From Marivirga atlantica (GTDB taxonomy: Bacteria > Bacteroidota > Bacteroidia > Cytophagales > Cyclobacteriaceae): a DNA stretch of 64,000 nt. Shown piece after piece: positions 1-7,586 of the stretch. Under the pieces are notes generated by a model. The model made no database searches, had not been told where the DNA came from, and saw only the letters and a program-made list of their open reading frames with translations. The stretch spans positions 514,828-578,827 of the forward strand of contig NZ_JAERQG010000004.1 in assembly GCF_016734805.1 (NCBI RefSeq), written 5' to 3'. How positions within the stretch are numbered: position 1 is the stretch's first letter; each line of letters starts with the position of its first letter. Position numbers and translations under genes: made by a program.

Positions 1-481
1 TATGATGGGTAAAGAGGATATGACCAAATACTGGCTTCCCTGGCTGGTTGGAATGCCCGCTGAAACATCCAGAGCTATTTGTTCTATGATTTTTGGTGGT
101 GTATTTGAAAGATTACCCAAACTGAGAGTAGCATTTGCCCATGGTGGGGGCTCATTTCCCGCAACTATTGGTAGAGTAAGTCATGGTTTTGATGTTCGCC
201 CTGATTTATGTGCTATCGATAATCCTGTACACCCTCGAAATTATATCGGAAAGTTTTTTATTGACTCATTAGTGCATGATCCTAAAGCTTTAGAATTTAT
301 TGTCAATACTATGGGAGAAGATAGTATCATGCTTGGTACTGATTATCCTTTCCCTTTAGGAGAACTAGAGCCTGGTAAACTTATTGAAGAAAGTAATTTC
401 ACAGATAGTATCAAGGAAAAACTACTCAGCAAAAATGCTTATAAATGGCTGGGCATTAACCAAGAAGTGAATGTCAGCTAG
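1..481 (+). CDS. 2-amino-3-carboxymuconate-6-semialdehyde decarboxylase (ACMSD), C-terminal part
   Basis: Amidohydrolase-superfamily decarboxylase that removes CO2 from ACMS, the unstable product of 3-hydroxyanthranilate dioxygenase, and so steers tryptophan carbon away from quinolinate/NAD. The fragment closely resembles the C-terminal half of animal ACMSD as I recall it. Counting from the first visible Met, the metal-site motif FAHGGG has His47, and LGTDYPFPLGELEPG has the catalytic Asp114. The family is about 330 residues and 159 are visible, so the gene is cut by the window edge and the Met at position 2 is internal. Its last 11 bases overlap the next gene. Neighbouring kynureninase and kynurenine monooxygenase confirm the pathway. 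The 3-hydroxyanthranilate dioxygenase and downstream dehydrogenase would be expected upstream, outside the window. Confidence 0.93.
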   Translation, partial: MMGKEDMTKYWLPWLVGMPAETSRAICSMIFGGVFERLPKLRVAFAHGGGSFPATIGRVSHGFDVRPDLCAIDNPVHPRNYIGKFFIDSLVHDPKALEFIVNTMGEDSIMLGTDYPFPLGELEPGKLIEESNFTDSIKEKLLSKNAYKWLGINQEVNVS

Positions 482-950
482 TGCTATATACTATATTGAC
501 AGCCCTTTAGGCAAGTTATTAGCCAGGTTTGAAAATGAACTTTTAGAAAAGTTAGAATTCTCAGAAACCCTTGGTAAAAATACTTCATCTGTTCCAGTTT
601 ATGTTTCTATAATTGAAAAGCAGGTAAAGTCTTATTTTGAAGGGAAAATTCAAGATTTCAACATCCCCTACAACTTAAAAGGCACCAACTTTCAGAAAAC
701 AGTTTGGAATAAATTATTAGAAATACCTTACGGAAAAACAATCAGCTATGGTAAATTAGCAGCTCTTCTGGGGAACCCACGAAAAATCAGAGCTGTTGCC
801 AATGCCATTGGTAAAAACCCACTACCCATAATAATTCCTTGCCATAGAGTAGTGGGAAAAAATGGCGAACTAACAGGCTATTTGGGAGGCCTAAGAAGAA
901 AAAAGCAGCTTCTGGAGTTAGAAGGCTTTAAACAACTTCAACTATTTTAA
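471..950 (+). CDS. ogt: methylated-DNA--[protein]-cysteine S-methyltransferase
   Basis: Suicidal DNA-repair protein that transfers the alkyl group from O6-alkylguanine or O4-alkylthymine to its own cysteine. The active-site motif IIPCHRVVG is present with acceptor Cys124. Before it come the helix-turn-helix stretch IPYGKTISYGKLAALLG (about residues 85-101), containing the DNA-intercalating region, and the RAVANAIGKNP segment (about 108-117). At 159 residues it is a stand-alone Ogt/MGMT-type protein without the Ada regulatory domain. ATG 471 lies inside the 3' end of the ACMSD gene (11-nt overlap) and kynureninase starts 20 nt downstream, so it is almost certainly co-transcribed with kynurenine genes although it has no biochemical role in that pathway. 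Function is certain; the reason for its place in the operon is not. Confidence 0.96.
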   Translation: MSASAIYYIDSPLGKLLARFENELLEKLEFSETLGKNTSSVPVYVSIIEKQVKSYFEGKIQDFNIPYNLKGTNFQKTVWNKLLEIPYGKTISYGKLAALLGNPRKIRAVANAIGKNPLPIIIPCHRVVGKNGELTGYLGGLRRKKQLLELEGFKQLQLF

Positions 951-970
951 CATTTCAAGAAATTAGCTAC

Positions 971-2284
971 ATGCCAGAAAATTTTGAGAATTCACTTTCA
1001 TTCGCACAGCAACAAGATAAAAACGATCCTTTAAGACATTTCCGCAATGAATTTCATATTCCTGTTATCGACAATCAACAGGTGATATATTATACAGGTA
1101 ATTCCTTAGGACTGCAGCCTAAAAGAACGCGCAGCTATATTGAAAAGGAAATGAAGGATTGGGAAATGTTCGGAGTAGAAGGACATTTCAACCCTAAGAA
1201 AGAAAATATTTGGTATCATTATCATGAATATGGGAAGCAGGCTTTGGCTTCAGTTTTAGGAGCTAAACCCATTGAGGTTGTTCCAATGAACAACCTTACT
1301 GTAAATCTTCACCTTTTAATGGTGAGTTTTTACAGACCTACAAAACAACGATACAAACTGATTGTGGAAGCTGGTGCCTTCCCATCAGACCAATATGTTT
1401 TTGAAACACAGTTGAAATGGCATGCCAATCATTGGGATCAGCAGTTATTCGATCCTGAAGAAGCTTTAATCGAATTATCACCACGCGAAGGTGAAAATAC
1501 ACTTAGGACAGAAGATATTCTAAAAGCAATTGAGGATAATGGAGATGATCTTGCCTTGGTGCTTCTTGGTGGCGTTCAGTATTATACCGGGCAACTTTTT
1601 GATATGCAAGCAATCACCAAAACCACACATCAGGTAGGTGCGTTAGCAGGCTTTGATCTTGCACATGCAGCAGGGAATATCGATCTTAAATTACATGATT
1701 GGGATGTAGATTTTGCTACTTGGTGTAGCTATAAATACTTAAACTCCGGCCCTGGCAATGTATCAGGTGTTTTTGTAAATGAGCGCTTTGCCAATAAGCC
1801 AGACTTAATTCGTTTTGCCGGTTGGTGGGGTCATGATGAAGGCGAGCGCTTCAAAATGGAGAAAGGCTTTAAGCCTATGCAAGGTGCCGATGGCTGGCAG
1901 CTAAGCAATGGTAATATTATAGCAACAGCAGCCCATTTAGCCTCCTTATCAATTTTTGAAGAAACTAATATGGAAGCGCTTAGATCTAAAAGCAAGTTGC
2001 TAACAGGTTATCTCGAATTTTTGATTAAAGAAATCAACAAGGAAGAAGAGATTTTTGAAATTATCACACCTCAGCATCATAAAGAGAGAGGATGTCAACT
2101 CTCTTTGTTTACCTTGAAATACGGCAAAGATTTATTCGATCAGCTAGTAAAGCGTGGTGTGGTTGGAGACTGGAGAGAGCCTGACGTAATCAGGTTAGCA
2201 CCAGTTCCTCTGTATAACACTTTTGAAGAACAATTTAGATTTTCAGAGATATTAAGGGATTCAATTAAAACATTGAAAGCTTGA
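971..2284 (+). CDS. kynU: kynureninase
   Basis: PLP-dependent hydrolase that cleaves kynurenine to anthranilate and alanine, or 3-hydroxykynurenine to 3-hydroxyanthranilate and alanine. The length of 437 residues is typical. The PLP-binding lysine is Lys255 in the motif CSYKYLNSGPG, preceded by the cofactor-contacting Asp-His of GFDLAHAAGN (about residues 226-235). The N-terminal substrate loop YYTGNSLGLQP (about residues 40-50) is also conserved. It starts with ATG 20 nt after the alkyltransferase stop. Its stop codon shares four bases (TTGA) with the TTG start of kynurenine monooxygenase, which suggests translational coupling. With monooxygenase and ACMSD beside it, 3-hydroxykynurenine is the likely physiological substrate. 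Confidence 0.97.
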   Translation: MPENFENSLSFAQQQDKNDPLRHFRNEFHIPVIDNQQVIYYTGNSLGLQPKRTRSYIEKEMKDWEMFGVEGHFNPKKENIWYHYHEYGKQALASVLGAKPIEVVPMNNLTVNLHLLMVSFYRPTKQRYKLIVEAGAFPSDQYVFETQLKWHANHWDQQLFDPEEALIELSPREGENTLRTEDILKAIEDNGDDLALVLLGGVQYYTGQLFDMQAITKTTHQVGALAGFDLAHAAGNIDLKLHDWDVDFATWCSYKYLNSGPGNVSGVFVNERFANKPDLIRFAGWWGHDEGERFKMEKGFKPMQGADGWQLSNGNIIATAAHLASLSIFEETNMEALRSKSKLLTGYLEFLIKEINKEEEIFEIITPQHHKERGCQLSLFTLKYGKDLFDQLVKRGVVGDWREPDVIRLAPVPLYNTFEEQFRFSEILRDSIKTLKA

Positions 2285-3612
2285 GCAATAAAATAAAAAG
2301 CATAGGAATACTTGGAGCAGGTTTAGTAGGCACGTTGCTGAGCCTATATCTTAAAAAAAGAGGCTATCAGGTAAAAGTATTCGAAAAAAGAAGTGATTTA
2401 AGAAAGAGTAATAATGAGGGAGGTCGTTCAATTAACCTTGCCTTAAGCAAAAGAGGTATTAAAGCCCTCGAAGAGGTCGGTGTTTTTGCAGATGTAAAGT
2501 CCGTTCTTATACCCATGGAAGGAAGAATGATGCATAACCGTGAAGGTAATTTAACCTTTCAGCCTTATGGCAAAGAAGGTCAGCATATTAATTCTGTTTC
2601 AAGAAGTGTACTAAATGAGCACCTTATTGAAGCAGCTGAGCAGGAAGGTGTTCAGCTATGTTTTGATCATACGTGCACAGCAGTAGATTTGGAAAACACA
2701 ACTATCTCATTTGAGCATAATGGAAAAGAATCTACAGAACATTTTGATTTAGTTTTCGGTGCAGACGGAGCTTATTCTCAACTGCGCCAAGCAATGTTCA
2801 GAACCAACAGGTTCAACTACCAACAGTTTTATATTGAACACGGCTATAAAGAATTAACCATACCTCCTACAGAATCAGGAGATTTCGCCATTAACCCTAA
2901 TGCCTTGCACATTTGGCCGAGGGGTAAGTACATGCTCATTGCACTTCCCAACCTTGACAGGAGCTTTACATGCACATTATTTCTGCCGTTTGAGGGTGAT
3001 CCTTCTTTTGAGACATTAACAAACAAGAAGTCTGTTCAATCATTCTTTGAAAAGACTTTTGCTGATACTCTTCCGCTGATTGAAAACTTGGATGAAGAAT
3101 TCTTTGAAAACCCTACCTCCTCATTAGTGACAGTAAAATGCTATCCATGGGTAAAGAATAATTGTGTATTAATAGGCGATGCATCACATGCAATAGTTCC
3201 TTTCTACGGGCAAGGTATGAATGCTGGTTTTGAGGATTGCTTTGTACTTAATAAGCTACTTAACGAATTTGATGATAATTGGGATAAGACTTTAAATGCT
3301 TATCAACAATTACGTAAAGAGGATGGAGATGCCATAACTGATTTAGCTCTTAATAACTTTATTGAAATGCGTGACTTAGTAGCTGATGATAAATTTCTAC
3401 TACAGAAAAAGATAGAGCGACATTTACAAGATGCTTATCCTGACAAGTGGCTCCCTCTTTACTCTATGGTTACTTTTAGCGATTTGCGCTATTCCGAAGC
3501 TTTGGAAATCGGTAAAAAACAACAAGCTATTATGGATGAGGTTATGAATAGAAATGATATTTTCGAGAACTGGGAATCCTTAGATTTTGAAGAAATAGTG
3601 AACCAATTATAG
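2281..3612 (+). CDS. kmo: kynurenine 3-monooxygenase
   Basis: FAD- and NADPH-dependent aromatic hydroxylase converting kynurenine to 3-hydroxykynurenine. The N-terminal Rossmann motif GILGAGLVG (Gly12-Gly17) ends in an acidic strand, VKVFEKR. The second FAD motif, GDASHAIVPFYGQGMNAG, begins near Asp300. The 443-residue length matches the soluble bacterial enzymes; I see no strong C-terminal membrane anchor. The start is TTG at 2281, overlapping the kynureninase stop by four bases. No in-frame ATG lies close enough upstream to give the FAD motif its normal N-terminal spacing. It is the last gene of the operon. A 12-bp palindrome follows the stop at once, and no T-rich terminator is obvious. 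Confidence 0.96.
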   Translation: MSNKIKSIGILGAGLVGTLLSLYLKKRGYQVKVFEKRSDLRKSNNEGGRSINLALSKRGIKALEEVGVFADVKSVLIPMEGRMMHNREGNLTFQPYGKEGQHINSVSRSVLNEHLIEAAEQEGVQLCFDHTCTAVDLENTTISFEHNGKESTEHFDLVFGADGAYSQLRQAMFRTNRFNYQQFYIEHGYKELTIPPTESGDFAINPNALHIWPRGKYMLIALPNLDRSFTCTLFLPFEGDPSFETLTNKKSVQSFFEKTFADTLPLIENLDEEFFENPTSSLVTVKCYPWVKNNCVLIGDASHAIVPFYGQGMNAGFEDCFVLNKLLNEFDDNWDKTLNAYQQLRKEDGDAITDLALNNFIEMRDLVADDKFLLQKKIERHLQDAYPDKWLPLYSMVTFSDLRYSEALEIGKKQQAIMDEVMNRNDIFENWESLDFEEIVNQL

Positions 3613-3624
3613 CAACATATGTTG
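3613..3624. other. 12-bp perfect palindrome between kmo and the BLUF gene
   Basis: The sequence CAACATATGTTG immediately follows the kmo stop codon. A second short hairpin, GCCAA...TTGGC (3646-3663), lies between it and the BLUF start. Neither is followed by a T-run, so a terminator is not convincing. It could be an operator for the BLUF gene or chance in AT-rich DNA. Confidence 0.25.
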
Positions 3625-3694
3625 TGATAGTTAGACTTTTTTAAAGCCAAATTTTTTATTGGCCCTGTAGTAACAACTAACTTTTTAATCTAAT

Positions 3695-4114
3695 ATGTTA
3701 TCTCAACTTGTTTACGTAAGTAAAAGAAAGAAAAATTGCACTGAGGAAGAAATTGATAAGATTTTAGCCAAATGCAAGCAGAACAATCCTGCATTAAGCA
3801 TCACTGGAGTTCTACTTTACTCAAAGGATAAATTCATTCAATTGGTAGAAGGAAATTCTCAAAGAATCATGGATTTGTATGACATCATCAAAAAAGATGA
3901 AAGACATGAAAGCTGTGTGATGATATCGTATAATCCAATTGAGGAAAAGACTTTCCCAAGCTGGCATATGGGTTCAAAAAAGATTGAAGAAAGCAACATC
4001 AATTTTGAAACAACAATCAGTAAAGAAGATGAAAAAATATTCAACAGTATTTTGATGGGTACAGCGAATGACGGAGATAAAGTTGTTAAGACATTAAGAA
4101 AATTCTTTGACTAA
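3695..4114 (+). CDS. BLUF-domain blue-light photoreceptor, single domain
   Basis: Short flavin-binding photosensor of 139 residues. Every position known to matter in BLUF domains is present with exactly the spacing of AppA: Tyr7, Asn31, Gln49, Trp90 and Met92 (AppA Tyr21, Asn45, Gln63, Trp104, Met106). The sheet strand LSQLVYVS begins the domain, TGVLLYSKDKFIQLVEG carries the flavin glutamine, and FPSWHMG carries the Trp/Met pair. A short helical tail of about 40 residues follows, with no GGDEF, EAL or other output domain, so signalling is probably through a partner protein. It stands alone between the kynurenine operon (82-nt gap) and a convergent gene, and ends at a strong bidirectional terminator. 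Flavin binding and light sensing are inferred from conserved residues; the downstream partner is unknown. Confidence 0.93.
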   Translation: MLSQLVYVSKRKKNCTEEEIDKILAKCKQNNPALSITGVLLYSKDKFIQLVEGNSQRIMDLYDIIKKDERHESCVMISYNPIEEKTFPSWHMGSKKIEESNINFETTISKEDEKIFNSILMGTANDGDKVVKTLRKFFD

Positions 4115-4125
4115 TAGTTAAAAAG

Positions 4126-4158
4126 AAAAAGGCCAAACTGGATAAGTTTGGCCTTTCT
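4126..4158. terminator. bidirectional rho-independent terminator
   Basis: Nine-base GC-containing stem GGCCAAACT / AGTTTGGCC (4131-4139 and 4145-4153) with a five-base loop, extended by A-T pairs and flanked by A- and T-runs. It lies between the convergent BLUF gene (+) and TerB-like gene (-) and can serve both. Confidence 0.85.
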
Positions 4159-4181
4159 TATAATAAGATAATTTCAACTAA

Positions 4182-4637
4182 TTATATCTTGGTTCCTTCC
4201 AATCCTAATTCCTTTGTCAGATAATCAATCACCTCATTTTCATCTGCCGAAACACCATCAGAAGCATGGGCAAATAAATACATTGTTTCTAACACAAATT
4301 CTTTTGAAGCTTCATTCTTCTCAAAATACTCCTTTAAAGCTGCCAAGAATTTATCTTGCCATTGGTCAAGATTCTTAATCAAATACCTGAACTCTGACTT
4401 ATAAATAAGCATCAGATTCTCTTCCTTCTCTTCACCTAAATCATCAGTAGCAAATTCGTCCCCTAAGATTTTGGCAAGTCTTTTTACTGTAACCCACTCA
4501 TCCTGATCTACAATACCATCACTCAAGACCACCCTTAATGCTGGAAAAAGGTTGACAATGTATATGAATTGCTCATTATTCAGTGAAATAAATCTCTCTG
4601 TTATATACTCTTTATGGAGTTCTTCCATTTTAGACAT
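4182..4637 (-). CDS. TerB-like helical protein (putative)
   Basis: Cytoplasmic, acidic, all-helical protein of 151 residues with no signal peptide or membrane segment. Two acidic DG repeats resemble the metal-binding helices of the TerB (tellurite-resistance B-like) fold: ALRVVLSDGIVDQDEW near residue 35 and HASDGVSADENEV near residue 127. The assignment is by pattern only and the role is unknown; it does not by itself imply tellurite resistance. It starts 30 nt downstream of the mltF-like gene on the same strand and probably shares its transcript. It ends against the bidirectional terminator. Confidence 0.5.
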   Translation of the reverse strand: MSKMEELHKEYITERFISLNNEQFIYIVNLFPALRVVLSDGIVDQDEWVTVKRLAKILGDEFATDDLGEEKEENLMLIYKSEFRYLIKNLDQWQDKFLAALKEYFEKNEASKEFVLETMYLFAHASDGVSADENEVIDYLTKELGLEGTKI

Positions 4638-4667
4638 AGCTATTTGTTTTGTTAGTTGAAACCGCTA

Positions 4668-6155
4668 CTAAATTACTGAATTGTCCTCTTCAAAACCCCT
4701 AATTTCATCACTTTTTACAAGTTGTTTGTACTGTTTATAACGCTGAAGTATACTCTCAACGTAATTAACAGGCTCCGAACCTCTGCAATATCCATACCTC
4801 ACAACAGGATCAGTATAATATTTCTCCTTTGACTTGAGCAACAGATATTTCTCCACATTACCTTCCCACTTATTAGGGTCTGCATCATATTTCTTGCAGA
4901 GCCTTCTGGCATCTTGAATGTGGCCAATACCCACGTTGTAGGCAGCCAATACAAACTTTAGTCGGGTAACACTGTCTTGTATTGATTCTGAAAAAGTATT
5001 TTGAAGCCAATTAATGTAAGCTGTGCCTGCATTTAGGCTTTCATTAGGATCGTTACGGTTAGAAATCCCATATTCTTCAGCTGTATTTTCAACCAACTGC
5101 ATTAAACCAACGGCTCCTGCCCACGACTGTGCATTAGGATCAAACTTGCTCTCCTGATAAATTAAAGAGGCTAATAGCAGCCAATCCCATCCTAGTTGAT
5201 CTGACGCTACTTTTATTTCCTCATCATAGGGAGATAATTTATCCCCTGCAACTGAAGAAAATTCGCTATATGACCTGTTAGCTGAACGCTTAAGATTTTT
5301 AAAATATTTGTTATACACTACATAGTAATCTGTAGTTTTTTGCTTCTGCTCCAGCCAACCATTTATAGTGTTTTCCAGTGAATCAGAATTTTGTCTGATG
5401 GCCCAGGCTATTCTTTGAGAAAAACTAATAGGTGTTTTCACATCAATATCCGGAAAGAAAGTGGCGCTCAATAAGGCTACATCTTCATCAGCAACTGTGT
5501 AATCAATTTCACCCTCTGCAACCTGCCTTATTAATTCATCTATCTCAGCATTCACAGTATCTTCTACTATGTTTATTTCCGAACCTATTTCTTCGGACAG
5601 ATTCTTTAATCGGGTTATATAAGCAGAAGCCTTTCTAACATGAACCGTTTTACCAGCAAGCTCAATCGGGTCCCTTATAAGTTCTTGTTCAATTTCATGG
5701 ATTTTCATAGTGCGCCAGTTATCCGGCCTCTTTTGAACTAAGACCTGTCTGGCATAATAAAGTGGCTCTGTAAAATCAACAAAGCGTTTACGTTCATTTG
5801 TAATTGTCAGGTTGAAAGCTACAATATCACCTTCGCCCTCATTTAACAATTTTAGTGCTTCAGCAATATCATTTTTGATGATTATTTTAAGTTCAACCTC
5901 CAGATAATCGGCCAGCCATCTGAGCATCTCATACTCATACCCCATAGGCCTTCCTTTATAAATAAAATAGCTAGTGGCACTATTATCGACAATGGCTCTT
6001 AATACACCTCTTTCTTTAATTGCCGGTAAGTCAATATCTGGTGGGGAGATGTTATAGATAACATCAGAGTTTGAATTGTTCGATTTACTACATCCCAGCA
6101 ATGCTGCTATGAGTGCTAAACACAGCATATAATTTCTCAGGTATGTAGCTTTCAT
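4668..6155 (-). CDS. mltF: MltF-like membrane-bound lytic murein transglycosylase
   Basis: Lipoprotein that cleaves the glycan strands of peptidoglycan. The signal peptide ends in lipobox LLGC with Cys22 as the lipidated residue. Residues about 45-270 form a family-3 periplasmic solute-binding domain (opens LPAIKERGVLRAIVDNSAT), the regulatory half of MltF. Residues about 310-480 form a lytic transglycosylase (SLT) domain with catalytic Glu335 in YQESKFDP, followed by AGAVGLMQL and the AAYNVGIGHI motif. At 495 residues it has the usual two-domain architecture. A 115-nt gap separates it from the tolC-like gene upstream on the same strand; I see no terminator there, so read-through from the efflux operon is possible. 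Confidence 0.92.
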   Translation of the reverse strand: MKATYLRNYMLCLALIAALLGCSKSNNSNSDVIYNISPPDIDLPAIKERGVLRAIVDNSATSYFIYKGRPMGYEYEMLRWLADYLEVELKIIIKNDIAEALKLLNEGEGDIVAFNLTITNERKRFVDFTEPLYYARQVLVQKRPDNWRTMKIHEIEQELIRDPIELAGKTVHVRKASAYITRLKNLSEEIGSEINIVEDTVNAEIDELIRQVAEGEIDYTVADEDVALLSATFFPDIDVKTPISFSQRIAWAIRQNSDSLENTINGWLEQKQKTTDYYVVYNKYFKNLKRSANRSYSEFSSVAGDKLSPYDEEIKVASDQLGWDWLLLASLIYQESKFDPNAQSWAGAVGLMQLVENTAEEYGISNRNDPNESLNAGTAYINWLQNTFSESIQDSVTRLKFVLAAYNVGIGHIQDARRLCKKYDADPNKWEGNVEKYLLLKSKEKYYTDPVVRYGYCRGSEPVNYVESILQRYKQYKQLVKSDEIRGFEEDNSVI

Positions 6156-6270
6156 TTGAACGATAATGTGAAAAAATATTAAGGAATAGTTCTTTTAATA
6201 TACAACACTCGAACTTTTTTACCTATTACATAAAGCTATTTTTCGACCAATTGTTCTAAAGATGAAAGTG

Positions 6271-7581
6271 TTACCCTTCTGAGATGGCACTACCGCTAAT
6301 TCTTAAAATCTCAATTTCTGCTAGTTTTGCTTCGTATAAAGCATTTAATAATCTGCCTGCTGCCTGTACAGCATTTAGTTGAGCCTCTCTTAAAGCTAAA
6401 GAATTACTTCTACCAACCTTAAATCTATCAAGAGCTAACTCTGCATTTTCTTTGGCTACTTCAGTGTTGTTCCTTTCGATTTCGACAAGTTCAATTTGGT
6501 TTCGGAATCGAATATATGCAGCATATAAACTACCTTGAAGTTCATTTCTCAGTTGGTTATAATTGTTCTCATTGTTATCGAGCTGGATTTGACTTAATTC
6601 ATTTCTGCGTGATCGGTCTAACTTATTGAACGGAGTCCAGTTAAGACTTAGACCATAATTCACTCCACGTGATTGGTTTTGAATAAGAAATCCTGCCTGC
6701 GAGTTCAAATTCTGATAACTATAGCCAGCATATGCATCTATGTTTGGAGACCATTCAGTATTAACTTTATTTTTTTCAAGTTCAAGTAGCTTTCCCTCAT
6801 ACTTCATTGCCAATAAGGCCTTATTGCTTTGTTCCAATTGGTTTACAAGCTTATCTATATTAAAGTAACTATTAATTTTTATTGAGTCAGAGGCCTGAAC
6901 TTGACTCATCGGATTTCTACCAATGGCCATATTTAAATTTACCTTAGCATTCTGCAACAATTCGTTTTGACTAATCAACGAACTCTGATCTGTATTTAAA
7001 TCAACTCTGGCTGCCAAGTAATCTGATTTGGAGCTAGTACCTACTTCATATTTATCTTTCGCTATTTTATATCTAGTTTCCGAAAGCTTTACCGCATCTT
7101 CAAGTATAGACCTCTGATAGCTTTGATAAACTAAATTAAAATAAGCCATTGCTATTTGACTTACGGCATTTTGTAGGGCGAATTGTGTTTCATAATTGGA
7201 CTGTTGCAGTTCAAGATCAGCTTGTCTTAGATTTAGAAACATCCGTGTCCCGTCAAAAATATTCAAAGTAAGTGTTGCAGCCCCATTCAGGGAATTTGAT
7301 TCAGCATTATCAATAATTCTGGGATCTTGATCAACGAAAGTTTGCTCACCATTTTCTATCTGAAAATTATAACGACCAGTAATATCCAAAACTGGAAGCA
7401 GGGCAGCATATTTATATTCCTCGTTAACCTCATTAATTGCATTATCATTTTTAGCAGCTATAATTGAAAAATTATTCTCTAAACCAATGGAAATTGCATC
7501 TTCAAGAGATAATACCTCCTCTTGTGCCTGGAGTTTAAAACAACTCACATAAATAAGGATGAATAAAAAGTATCTGTACAT
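6271..7581 (-). CDS. TolC-family outer-membrane efflux protein
   Basis: Outer-membrane exit duct of a tripartite RND pump, 436 residues. A signal peptide (MYRYFLFILIYVSCFKLQAQ) is followed by LSLEDAISIGLENN, the usual opening of the OEP fold. Two repeat halves of long amphipathic helices follow, and the second half carries the typical ALDRFKVGRSNSLALREAQ segment near residue 390. It begins 5 nt after the RND pump gene and is the last gene of the adaptor-pump-duct operon. Substrates cannot be read from the sequence. Confidence 0.93.
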   Translation of the reverse strand: MYRYFLFILIYVSCFKLQAQEEVLSLEDAISIGLENNFSIIAAKNDNAINEVNEEYKYAALLPVLDITGRYNFQIENGEQTFVDQDPRIIDNAESNSLNGAATLTLNIFDGTRMFLNLRQADLELQQSNYETQFALQNAVSQIAMAYFNLVYQSYQRSILEDAVKLSETRYKIAKDKYEVGTSSKSDYLAARVDLNTDQSSLISQNELLQNAKVNLNMAIGRNPMSQVQASDSIKINSYFNIDKLVNQLEQSNKALLAMKYEGKLLELEKNKVNTEWSPNIDAYAGYSYQNLNSQAGFLIQNQSRGVNYGLSLNWTPFNKLDRSRRNELSQIQLDNNENNYNQLRNELQGSLYAAYIRFRNQIELVEIERNNTEVAKENAELALDRFKVGRSNSLALREAQLNAVQAAGRLLNALYEAKLAEIEILRISGSAISEG

Positions 7582-7586
7582 AAAAA

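Noticed and set aside
2844..3026. Minus-strand open frame inside kmo
   Set aside because: Shadow of the conserved kmo reading frame; same reasoning applies to the other short antisense frames within large genes.
4182..4637. EF-hand calcium-binding protein
   Set aside because: The two DG motifs look a little like EF loops but lack the 12-residue ligand spacing; a TerB-like pattern fits better.
6156..6270. Terminator or promoter between the TolC-like and mltF genes
   Set aside because: AT-rich without a convincing stem plus T-run or a clean TTG-N17/19-TAnnTTTG; left unannotated.
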